The notes beneath the pieces were generated by a model, which did not search any database, was not told where the DNA came from, and saw nothing but the letters and a program-made list of their open reading frames with translations. From contig NZ_CP051180.1 of assembly GCF_012295575.1 (NCBI RefSeq), positions 124,001 to 188,000 of the forward strand: DNA of 64,000 bases, in the 5' to 3' direction. Below are positions 18,202-25,099 of the stretch, piece after piece. Source of the DNA: Ferrimonas lipolytica. GTDB lineage: Bacteria; Pseudomonadota; Gammaproteobacteria; Enterobacterales; Shewanellaceae. Positions within the stretch are counted from its first letter, which is position 1. The number at the start of each line of letters is the position of its first letter. Position numbers and translations under genes: made by a program.

Positions 18202-18325
18202 AATAAGAAGCGACCAATAAAGCCTGTCGCTCCTGTAATAACGTAATTGATAGATTCCTTCCCAACAACTAACGCCTAACATGTTACACACTTTTTGGAC
18301 ATATTTTTTGAAATTGTTTCAGGAA
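18202..18325. repeat. Tandem duplication, copy B (truncated gene start, ATG lost)
   Basis: Second copy of the same segment. It retains the SD and codons for NYVITGATGFIGRFLL, but the start codon reads ATC instead of ATG and the frame stops after a few extra codons are read into the copy A leader. It acts as a 5' gene remnant and duplicates the upstream regulatory palindrome. Confidence 0.9.
18309..18321. promoter_or_regulatory. Candidate operator palindrome, distal
   Basis: Identical to the palindrome at 18176-18188, carried by the upstream duplication copy. Confidence 0.4.
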
Positions 18326-18490
18326 CCATTCTGGGTTGAACATTGAAGCAACACAAAAGCGATCTGAACACTCTTTGTTTGAGATCAATTTTTATATGCA
18401 GAAATAGTGTTCATGCTTTTAGTGTAATGGTGCGGAAGGGGGCTAGGGACAGGAGAGTACCCAATGTACTCTCCTGAGGGCGGAGATAGG
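18326..18490. other. Intergenic region between the reductase operon and pheA
   Basis: No gene. It holds a perfect 11-bp inverted repeat (CAGGAGAGTAC, 18450-18460, with its complement at 18465-18475) just after the pheA stop. There is no T run on the pheA strand, so it is at best a weak terminator. The rest probably contains the promoter of the reductase operon. Confidence 0.5.
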
Positions 18491-20341
18491 TTAGGCGTAG
18501 AGTGCCTTCATAAACACGGCGTAGTCATCTGGTTGGCGCTGTTCACTTAGGCTAACGAGCACACCGCTAACGCCAATCGAGGCAGCCGCCTTGGCAAGGT
18601 TTGCCTGGGTGGTCGCACTGTCATCAGCTCGGCCGGGTTCGATAACAATTGGCAGGTGTGTGAGTTGCTGTAACTCAGCAAGATCGTGGAAATCGACTAT
18701 GTCTTGATGGCGTTGAGCTAACAGCGCCACCTGTTGATTACCCTGTTGCAGGATCACCTCGGCGGCGTCCAACCATTGCTGCAATGAAGCGCCATAGCCT
18801 CGGCTCAATAATACTGGTCGTGGTTGTTTACCTACTTGGGTGAGCAGCTGTTGGTTGGCCATTTGTGCAGCTTCAATTAGCAGCAGTTGCAGATGGCTGT
18901 TGATATTGGCTAGCTGAGTTTCAGAGCTGATGACCTTAGCTGTGGGCAGTGTCGTGGCCACATCGTCACTGTCGGTTAGGAGGACATGACCCCCTTGTTC
19001 CTTAATTTTGACCTCAGCTTGAGTCACTGCCGCGTTGCTGGCGGCAATGACCTGCAACTGTTGACCACCGAATTGGCAGTTATTGAGGTTAATCTGGCTA
19101 TTTTCGGGTTTGAGTTGGCGGCTGTACAACGGAGCGCTGGTTTGTACGGCAGCGGTGCCGGTTAAACGGGGGTCATCCGCTAACGCTGGCGCCGCAAGTT
19201 CAGTGGGTAAAATAGTGTCGCTTGGATAGCAGCCCAGTACCTTAATAAAGCGAGTGATTTTACGCAGCTGTAACAATGCATCCTGCATCGTTTGACTCTC
19301 TTGGTTGGCAGCGATATCTAAATAGAACATCTCCTCCCAAGGGTTACCGTGGATCGGCCGTGATTCGAGCTTAGTCATGGTCAGTCCAAGCTGCTTGAGG
19401 ATCAATAGGGCGTCAACCAAAGCACCGGCTTGTTGTGAAGTCGCCATCAGTAGAGTTGTTTTCGCCGGCACCTGCAGCGGCACCGATATCGACTTGCGTG
19501 CAACAACGATAAAACGGCTTTCATTGCGTGCTTGGTTAGCTAGGTTCGCTTCGATGACGTTGAGACCATAGAAGCTGCCGCCACGGGCACTGCCGATAGC
19601 TGCGGTGTTTGGTTCGCTGCTGGCGCGGGTCATCGCTTCGGCACTGCTGGCACAATACTGTTGATCCCAACCCTGTTTAGAGAGGTAGCCGCTGCACTGC
19701 GCGTGCACCTGTGGGTGAGCGAATACCGTAGTGATCTGCTCGCGCTTAGCGTCGTCGGCCAATAATAAACAATGAGCGATGGTTTCAGTGGTTTCGCCGA
19801 CAATGTAAAGGTTGGTGTTTTGGAGCAGATCAAACACCTCGTTTATGGCGCCAGATGAGGTGTTCTCTACTGGCAGGATGCCATAGTCTGCTTGGCCCTC
19901 ATCGACGGCGGTAAAGATCGCGTCGAAGTTGGGTAACCCCATCTCCACCAGTTTGCGATCTCTGCGCTCAAAATAATGATAAGCGGCAATGTGGCTGTAT
20001 GAGCCTTTAGCACCTAGGTAGGCGACTTTGACTTGCTCGGGGTGTGTCGGGTTGATGCGCTCTTGAAACCATGCCTGTTGTCGTAACACTGAATCTTCAA
20101 TGATGGTATGAAACAACCGCGATACGTACTGGCCATCCAACCCCAATTCACGCCCTTGTTGTACCAATCGAGTGAGGAGGGCACTCTCTCTATCGACGTC
20201 GCGCACCGGGCTGACGGCGTCGGCTTTAGTTTGAGCTACCTCAATACTGAGTTCACGGCGCCGGGCAAACAGCTGCAGCAGTTGTTGATCTAATGCCGTT
20301 ATCTGCTGGCGGATCGGTTCTAAGGGGTTGTCCTGTTGCAT
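18491..20341 (-). CDS. pheA: Chorismate mutase/prephenate dehydratase (P-protein) with a C-terminal DAHP-synthase-like domain
   Basis: 616 residues from ATG 20341, far longer than the ~386 of E. coli PheA. Order: AroQ chorismate mutase (1-90), prephenate dehydratase (about 105-285: VAYLGAKGSYSH, LPVENTSSGAINEV), ACT regulatory domain (about 295-375, with the ESRPIHGNPWEEMFYLD phenylalanine-binding segment), then an extra domain (about 415-616). That tail follows the pattern of type I-beta DAHP synthase (QPRPVLLSRGYGASLQQWLDAAEVI, then HLPIVIEPGRAD). The catalytic Lys of KRG, the GIRT arginine and the His of PSH are replaced, so it should be inactive as a synthase. It may be an added regulatory module. 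A terminator-like hairpin lies just upstream. Confidence 0.93.
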   Translation of the reverse strand: MQQDNPLEPIRQQITALDQQLLQLFARRRELSIEVAQTKADAVSPVRDVDRESALLTRLVQQGRELGLDGQYVSRLFHTIIEDSVLRQQAWFQERINPTHPEQVKVAYLGAKGSYSHIAAYHYFERRDRKLVEMGLPNFDAIFTAVDEGQADYGILPVENTSSGAINEVFDLLQNTNLYIVGETTETIAHCLLLADDAKREQITTVFAHPQVHAQCSGYLSKQGWDQQYCASSAEAMTRASSEPNTAAIGSARGGSFYGLNVIEANLANQARNESRFIVVARKSISVPLQVPAKTTLLMATSQQAGALVDALLILKQLGLTMTKLESRPIHGNPWEEMFYLDIAANQESQTMQDALLQLRKITRFIKVLGCYPSDTILPTELAAPALADDPRLTGTAAVQTSAPLYSRQLKPENSQINLNNCQFGGQQLQVIAASNAAVTQAEVKIKEQGGHVLLTDSDDVATTLPTAKVISSETQLANINSHLQLLLIEAAQMANQQLLTQVGKQPRPVLLSRGYGASLQQWLDAAEVILQQGNQQVALLAQRHQDIVDFHDLAELQQLTHLPIVIEPGRADDSATTQANLAKAAASIGVSGVLVSLSEQRQPDDYAVFMKALYA

Positions 20342-20353
20342 TGTCGCTCCGTA

Positions 20354-20383
20354 ACAAAAAAGCCTCCCACTGTGGGAGGCTTT
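20354..20383 (-). terminator. Terminator hairpin in the pheA leader (candidate attenuator)
   Basis: On the minus strand, AAAGCCTCCCA pairs with TGGGAGGCTTT and is followed by six T, 13 bases before the pheA ATG. A GGAGGC at 20422-20417 could pair with the 5' arm and act as antiterminator. I see no Phe-rich leader peptide. Confidence 0.7.
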
Positions 20384-20518
20384 CGATGATTGGGTTTGTG
20401 CAAGTGACACGCCATCGCCTCCGAACTATCGGGACTCCATAAATCGAGTGTTTGGGCGAATCATTAAGGTTTGCATACTAAGCAAATTACTCATTGGTGG
20501 CGGTGACTGTCAAGATCA

Positions 20519-20545
20519 AAAACACCCGCCTTAACGGGTGTTTAT
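20519..20545 (-). terminator. Terminator of the hibernation factor gene
   Basis: AAACACCCG / CGGGTGTTT hairpin followed by TT on the minus strand, just after the gene stop. Confidence 0.65.
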
Positions 20546-20572
20546 GGTTATCTCAAAATTGCGGATTAGCAA

Positions 20573-20902
20573 TCAGGCGATGTCGGCATCGATAACTGCC
20601 GCGGTGCGGTCGTGACGGCGGCTGGTTGCTTTATCTACCAGTTTGTTTACTTGACGCTCTAGTCGTTGCCCTAGTTGATTAATAGCGGCGTACAGATCTT
20701 CAGCATTAGCCTTGGCGAATAGGTGGCCGACGGAGCTATTGGTCGTTGCTTCTACCTGAAACTCTTTGCCCTCTTGGGTAATGATGATGTGCGGCCCAAT
20801 TAGGTCGATGTCGTGACGAGCTAGCTTTTCAAAACAGCTATCAATATGAGTTTCCATGGATTCGGTTACGGCTACAGATTTACTGGTGATCTCTATGCGC
20901 AT
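20573..20902 (-). CDS. raiA: Ribosome hibernation factor (RaiA/HPF family)
   Basis: 109 residues from ATG 20902, where AAGGAG is well placed; the longer frame upstream is not needed. It begins MRIEITSKSVAVTESMETHI and carries the short S30AE beta-alpha fold with a basic helix (LGQRLERQVNKLVDKATSRRH) that fits the ribosomal A/P-site channel. These proteins stop translation in stationary phase or cold by blocking 70S ribosomes or promoting dimers. Short HPF and RaiA (YfiA) cannot be separated with certainty by eye; position near pheA favours RaiA. Confidence 0.9.
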   Translation of the reverse strand: MRIEITSKSVAVTESMETHIDSCFEKLARHDIDLIGPHIIITQEGKEFQVEATTNSSVGHLFAKANAEDLYAAINQLGQRLERQVNKLVDKATSRRHDRTAAVIDADIA

Positions 20903-21128
20903 ACTGTGTCTCCTTAGCGACCTTTTTGCTTTCTTCAACACCAGACTACCCCCCTATGACCGGAACTGAAAGTGATCTTTGTCATGTTTTGGTACGGTTG
21001 AACGATTAACCATCGAACAGAGTTATATGAGTGAAAAGTGACTGTTTCGCCCTTGTAATCGGATGCTTTTAGGTCGATATTGGAATGGATAACAAGGATG
21101 GGAATAAGGCTTTAGAGGGAGAGTAGTC

Positions 21129-21770
21129 GTGTCTATTCGGGTTTGGGACATTGTAGTGCGCCTGTGTCACTGGGGGATTGTTGTCCTGCTACCACTTTGT
21201 TGGCTTAGTGCAGAAGAGGGGGAGATGGAATGGCATCAAACCTTTGCTTATCTCCTCGCTGCATTACTGTTCACTCGCCTCTGTTGGGCCATTATTGGCA
21301 GTGAGACCGCTCGTTTCTCACATTTTGTTCGTTCCCCTTCTGCCGTTGTTGGCTATCTCGTAACATGGCGACAAGCTCGCACTCCTCATCTTGGCCATAA
21401 TCCTGCAGGCGGCTATATGGTGTTGGTGATGTGGACATTGATGCTGTTGCAGTGGGGCTCGGGCTTGTTTACCACTGACGATATCCTTACCGAAGGGCCG
21501 CTGTATGCCGCTGTTAGTGAGTCGATTTCATCAACCTTAACTTTTATCCACCATCAGGCATTTTACGTCTTAGTTGGTATTGTGGTGTTACACGTTATTG
21601 CCATTGTGGTTTATCGCATGCGTGGCATGTCATTGCTGCCGCCGATGTTGCACGGTAAGGCCAAGATAGATGTCCCTCAGCCACAGATGAAACACCCTCT
21701 GTTAGGTATGGGTTTGTTAATGTTGTGGCTGGGTGTGTTTGGCTATGGACTGGTCTTGCCGCTGTGGTGA
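21129..21770 (+). CDS. Cytochrome b561 family membrane protein
   Basis: 213 residues with four to five hydrophobic helices and haem-ligand His residues (RLCHWGIVVLL near residue 13, and HHQAFYVLVGIVVLHVIAIVV near 140-160). This is the pattern of the diheme b-type cytochromes of the Ni-Fe hydrogenase/b561 group. It probably passes electrons between quinones and a periplasmic partner. It starts with GTG after AGAGGGAGAG. It is convergent with a cytochrome c' gene, a pairing known from Shewanella-like genomes. Confidence 0.85.
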   Translation: MSIRVWDIVVRLCHWGIVVLLPLCWLSAEEGEMEWHQTFAYLLAALLFTRLCWAIIGSETARFSHFVRSPSAVVGYLVTWRQARTPHLGHNPAGGYMVLVMWTLMLLQWGSGLFTTDDILTEGPLYAAVSESISSTLTFIHHQAFYVLVGIVVLHVIAIVVYRMRGMSLLPPMLHGKAKIDVPQPQMKHPLLGMGLLMLWLGVFGYGLVLPLW

Positions 21771-21814
21771 TAGCTTGGTGGGCGGAGCTAGGTGAGTCGA
21801 CAATTGCGAAATGA

Positions 21815-21840
21815 CAAAGGGCCTCAAGAGAGGCCCTTAA
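21815..21840. terminator. Bidirectional terminator between b561 and cytochrome c' genes
   Basis: AAGGGCCTC / GAGGCCCTT stem with a 4-nt loop between convergent genes. Confidence 0.7.
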
Positions 21841-21871
21841 AGTTTACTGCGATTAACTCATCCTTTAGAGG

Positions 21872-22324
21872 TTATTCCGCTTTAAACTGGTCGTGGCAAC
21901 CTTTACAGTTTTTGCCAACTGCACCAAAGGCCTTACCGATTGCCTTCATGTCGTCCTGTTGACTAACCTTAGCCAGCTCTTTAGTTGCTTGCTGGAACTT
22001 TTCAGCAATTGCATTGAATTCGTCGCCGTCAGTCCAAATCGCCGCTAGGGCATCAGTGTCGCCTTTATCGGAGCCGGCAACCTTGAAACCGTTGAAAGGG
22101 ATCGGTGCCAACAGGGCAAGATGCTCTGCGCGCTGAGCAAACGCTTGTTTGTCCATCGGCTTTTTCTTCTTCAACATCGCGGCCATATCAGCAAAGTTTT
22201 CTTTTATCAGACTAAAGGCGGCTTGACGGTATTCAATGGCATCCTTCCCGTCATCAAATGCGCCTTTGGCATGTACACCGCTAGCGCACATCAACAATAC
22301 ACCTGCTACTGCTAAAGCTTTCAT
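21872..22324 (-). CDS. Cytochrome c' (class II c-type cytochrome)
   Basis: 150 residues from ATG 22324, with AGGGA upstream. A signal peptide (MKALAVAGVLLMCASGVHA) directs it to the periplasm. A four-helix-bundle body follows, with the C-terminal CKGCH haem attachment motif 8-12 residues from the end, as in class II cytochromes. Such proteins bind NO and CO and can protect against nitrosative stress. The frame upstream of 22324 lacks a sensible signal peptide, so the shorter start is preferred. Confidence 0.9.
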   Translation of the reverse strand: MKALAVAGVLLMCASGVHAKGAFDDGKDAIEYRQAAFSLIKENFADMAAMLKKKKPMDKQAFAQRAEHLALLAPIPFNGFKVAGSDKGDTDALAAIWTDGDEFNAIAEKFQQATKELAKVSQQDDMKAIGKAFGAVGKNCKGCHDQFKAE

Positions 22325-22491
22325 GTGGTTCGTCCCTGTAGTTAAGTTGTTACGAAACGATTGTAGCGCTGTAGCCATTTCAATGGCTAGACAATTTACA
22401 GTGTGATTTCGCTCTCATTTCAAGGTTTTGTGGTTGTGGAGGTGATTACTGTAATGGTGTACTGGCGCGGCATTACAGTGGAGCGAGAGAA

Positions 22492-22773
22492 ATGACTGAA
22501 CAACGTTGGCAAAATGTCCTGAATTTATTGACTGAGCAAAGCTCAATCGAGCTTATTGACCAGATTTTGTCTTTGTTATTGAGTCACGATGAACGTCAGT
22601 CCGTCAGCGGTCGATTGGCCGTTATTAAAGCTCTGCTCCACGGTGAGTTAAGCCAGCGTCAGATCTCGGCTCAATTGGGGGTAAGTATTGCCACCATCAC
22701 CCGAGCTTCTAACAACCTTAAAACGATGACTGACGCTGAGCGCGATACGCTAGCGCAACTGTTACAACGTTAA
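22492..22773 (+). CDS. trpR: Trp operon repressor TrpR
   Basis: 93 residues. The helix-turn-helix segment GELSQRQISAQLGVSIATITRASNNLK is characteristic of TrpR, as is the LLSHDERQSVSGRLAVIKALL region. It binds tryptophan and represses trp and transport genes. It sits 27 bases before an aromatic amino-acid transporter gene, so the repressor may control its own operon. I did not find a clear trp operator by eye. Confidence 0.93.
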   Translation: MTEQRWQNVLNLLTEQSSIELIDQILSLLLSHDERQSVSGRLAVIKALLHGELSQRQISAQLGVSIATITRASNNLKTMTDAERDTLAQLLQR

Positions 22774-22800
22774 TAATTACTACTAAGTCGGAGTGACGTA

Positions 22801-24060
22801 ATGTCTGACACCACAGCCACCATGGGCACCGCCCAAACCACTAAAATGCCGGGTATTCTCGGCGGCGCGATGATTATCGCCGGCACCTCTATTGGTGCAG
22901 GTATGTTTGCTTTGCCAGTATTAAGCGCTGGTATGTGGTTTGGCGTGTCGATAGCGATGCTGCTGTTCTGTGCATTTTGTGCCTATAGCTCTGGCTTATA
23001 TCTTGCCGAATCGGGTATGAACTACCGCGATGGTGCTAACTACACGACGGTAGCCGAAGATACGTTAGGGCCGATGGGTAAACTAATCGCTACCGGTACC
23101 GTTGCCTTTGTTAGCTTTATCCTTTGTTACGCATACATCTCTGGCGGCAGCTCGGTGGTAGCCCAAACTGCGGCTAACGTAGGGGTCGAACTGTCCCATA
23201 GCGCTGCAGCAATTATCTTCGCAGTTGTTTTCTCCAGCATCGTTTTGGCAGGCTCGCGTATGGTTGATCGTGTTTCTACCATTATGCTCGGTGGCATGGT
23301 GATTACCTTCTTTGGTTCTGCTGGGATGATGACTGGTTCAGTCTCTAGCGCTAACCTGTTACCGATGATCCCATTAGCGGAAAGCAGCTCTTACATCTGG
23401 ATTGCAATTCCAATGTTGGTGACCAGCTTTGGTTTCCACGGCACCGTATTGTCTTTGGTAAAGCATTACCAGCGTAACATCAGCCGTGTGCGTCAGGCGT
23501 TACTATTAGGCTCTGTGGTTACCCTGTTAGTGTATGTGGTATGGCAGCTGATCATCATGGGTAACGTGCCCCGTGAACAGTTCAGTGACATCATCGCTCA
23601 GGGTGGTAACGTTGCGACTTTGATCACCGCTGTTGGCCAATCTACCGATGTTAGCGGGGTAGAGTCGGCGCTGATGGTATTTGGTAACCTAGCTCTGGCC
23701 AGCTCGTTTGTTGGTGTATCACTTGGCTTGTTGGATTTGGTAAAAGATACCTTAAAGCTTGATGATAGCTTGAAGGGAACCATCAAAGCCGGTGCTATTA
23801 CCTTCCTCCCACCGGCAATCTTGGGTGCGATTGCACCACACGGTTTCATCACTGCGATTGGCTTTGCTGCGTTGGCAGCATCGGTATTCGTCCTAGTGTT
23901 GCCACCATTGATGGCTAAGGTGTTACGTCAACGTGGTCAGAGCCAAGAGTTTCAAGCTCGCGGTGGCATGTTGCGCATCAACCTCGTTTTAGGCTTCGGT
24001 GTGCTGGCGGTGTTAGTCGAGATTGCTCATTTAGCGGGTATGCTGCCAGAGTTTGGTTAA
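22801..24060 (+). CDS. Aromatic amino-acid transporter, HAAAP family (TyrP/Mtr-like)
   Basis: 419 residues and about 11 membrane helices. The first helix holds the family motif GGAMIIAGTSIGAGMFALPV. Members are proton symporters for tryptophan or tyrosine in the inner membrane. The trpR neighbour favours tryptophan. SD around CGGAGTGACGTA. A strong terminator follows. Confidence 0.92.
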   Translation: MSDTTATMGTAQTTKMPGILGGAMIIAGTSIGAGMFALPVLSAGMWFGVSIAMLLFCAFCAYSSGLYLAESGMNYRDGANYTTVAEDTLGPMGKLIATGTVAFVSFILCYAYISGGSSVVAQTAANVGVELSHSAAAIIFAVVFSSIVLAGSRMVDRVSTIMLGGMVITFFGSAGMMTGSVSSANLLPMIPLAESSSYIWIAIPMLVTSFGFHGTVLSLVKHYQRNISRVRQALLLGSVVTLLVYVVWQLIIMGNVPREQFSDIIAQGGNVATLITAVGQSTDVSGVESALMVFGNLALASSFVGVSLGLLDLVKDTLKLDDSLKGTIKAGAITFLPPAILGAIAPHGFITAIGFAALAASVFVLVLPPLMAKVLRQRGQSQEFQARGGMLRINLVLGFGVLAVLVEIAHLAGMLPEFG

Positions 24061-24075
24061 GCCGTTAAGGTTGAG

Positions 24076-24102
24076 AAAAAGCCGCCCATAGGGCGGCTTT
24101 TG
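24076..24102 (+). terminator. Terminator of trpR-transporter operon
   Basis: AAAGCCGCCC / GGGCGGCTTT stem with a 3-nt loop and a T-rich tail. Confidence 0.9.
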
Positions 24103-24124
24103 TGTTTTATCGTAGCCGTAAAAA

Positions 24125-24412
24125 CGCTGTGTCGTAGTTAGCTGATGAAGTTTATTTTAAGCCTTCGGCTGTACCGATTGCGGTGCTTTAGGGGAGGATG
24201 TCGCGGTGGCGACGGCACATTCTTGTATGCATTAGGGGGAGATCCGCCCCCTTTGGAATCCCCTTGCCTTAGGTCGCAGTCCAAAACGCTTCGCTGGACT
24301 GCTCCAATGCGGCAGAAGATCAATAGCGATAGTGCTTTACCCTTGTATCAAAACACGCCTAGCCGGTGCTTTAACTGCATTGGAAATAACAACACTTAGT
24401 TGGTACACAGCC
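24125..24412 (+). repeat. Dispersed ~290 bp non-coding repeat, copy 1 (MITE-like)
   Basis: The whole segment recurs in inverted orientation at 62840-63131, with roughly 80% identity by eye and long identical blocks (for example around GGCGACGGCACATTCTTGTA). The ends form short imperfect inverted repeats (GCTGTGT on the left; ACACAGCC on the right). It contains G/C-rich stretches but no credible gene; the small open frames across it are not shared between copies. Its right end touches the A/T-tract of the yjaG terminator. No transposase is nearby. Confidence 0.85.
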
Positions 24413-24444
24413 TAAAAAAACGCCGTGGTTTAAACCACGGCGTT
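24413..24444 (-). terminator. Terminator of barA-yjaG
   Basis: CGCCGTGGTTTAAACCACGGCG, a perfect palindrome, followed on the minus strand by seven T that abut the repeat. Confidence 0.92.
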
Positions 24445-24481
24445 GTTGTAACAAATCTACATCTGTTGCAAGCGTTCGAAC

Positions 24482-25099
24482 TTAATCGTCAAGGCTAATA
24501 CCGATATTGGATACGCCGAGATCACGTAGCTCTTTGCGCAGGCCCTTAATCGCATCTGGCCACACGCCGTTTTGCTGTTCAACAAACTCAAGCAGTTGTT
24601 CCTGAATATCACGCTCTTGCGCCATCAGTTCGTGCTGGAAGATAAAGTCGTCTAGCGCCTCCTCGGTCTTTACCTCCGGTTGCTCACTGGCCTCAATAAA
24701 AGCTGCCACGGTTGAGCTCGAAAGCTTGGAGATGTTGACTAGGTCGGTTTCAATTTTTTGCTGCAATGCGGTGAAGATGGTCGACAGCGAGGTCAGTAGA
24801 TCGGTCGCGGGGTAGACGCCATAAAAATCATGTTCGTCTTCTGCTGGCACCAATTCATCCATCTGATTGATCAGGCGCTCGTAGTTCATTTTGAATTTAC
24901 GGTCATGGAGTGATTGCCATAACAAGTCCAGTGCGATGCCCGGTTTGTCACCGTTCTCTTGTTCGGTTATTTGCGCGAACAACTGGTAATTAGGCAGCAT
25001 GCGCTCAGTAAGTGCCGCGGCGAATAGGGTCTTTTGCCACGTATCTAGGGCTTTGATTCGATTAAAAAAACCGTTTTTTGCTGTCATGTTTATTTCCAT
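24482..25099 (-). CDS. yjaG: YjaG family protein (DUF416)
   Basis: 205 residues, helical and acidic. The segment LDTWQKTLFAAALTERMLPNYQLF near the N-terminus and the TDLLTSLSTIFTAL region match the DUF416/YjaG family. No function is known. The first ATG (25099) overlaps the barA stop as TGATG; an ATG four codons later (25087) has GGAAAT upstream and is equally possible. Probably translated from the barA transcript. Confidence 0.8.
   Translation of the reverse strand: MEINMTAKNGFFNRIKALDTWQKTLFAAALTERMLPNYQLFAQITEQENGDKPGIALDLLWQSLHDRKFKMNYERLINQMDELVPAEDEHDFYGVYPATDLLTSLSTIFTALQQKIETDLVNISKLSSSTVAAFIEASEQPEVKTEEALDDFIFQHELMAQERDIQEQLLEFVEQQNGVWPDAIKGLRKELRDLGVSNIGISLDD

Noticed and set aside
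18134..18268. 45-residue N-terminal extension of the acyl-CoA reductase
   Set aside because: It is translated from the duplicated leader and its repeat; ATG 18133 has a good SD and gives the family's normal N-terminus.
18450..18475. Inverted repeat after pheA as an intrinsic terminator
   Set aside because: The 11-bp stem is perfect but no T run follows on the pheA strand.
22402..22417. CRP-like site TGTGA-N6-TCTCA between cytochrome c' and trpR
   Set aside because: Only nine of ten half-site bases match and the position relative to either promoter is unknown; too weak to list.
24145..24399. 84-codon open frame inside repeat copy 1
   Set aside because: The frame is not preserved in the second copy and its composition follows the repeat, so it is not a gene.
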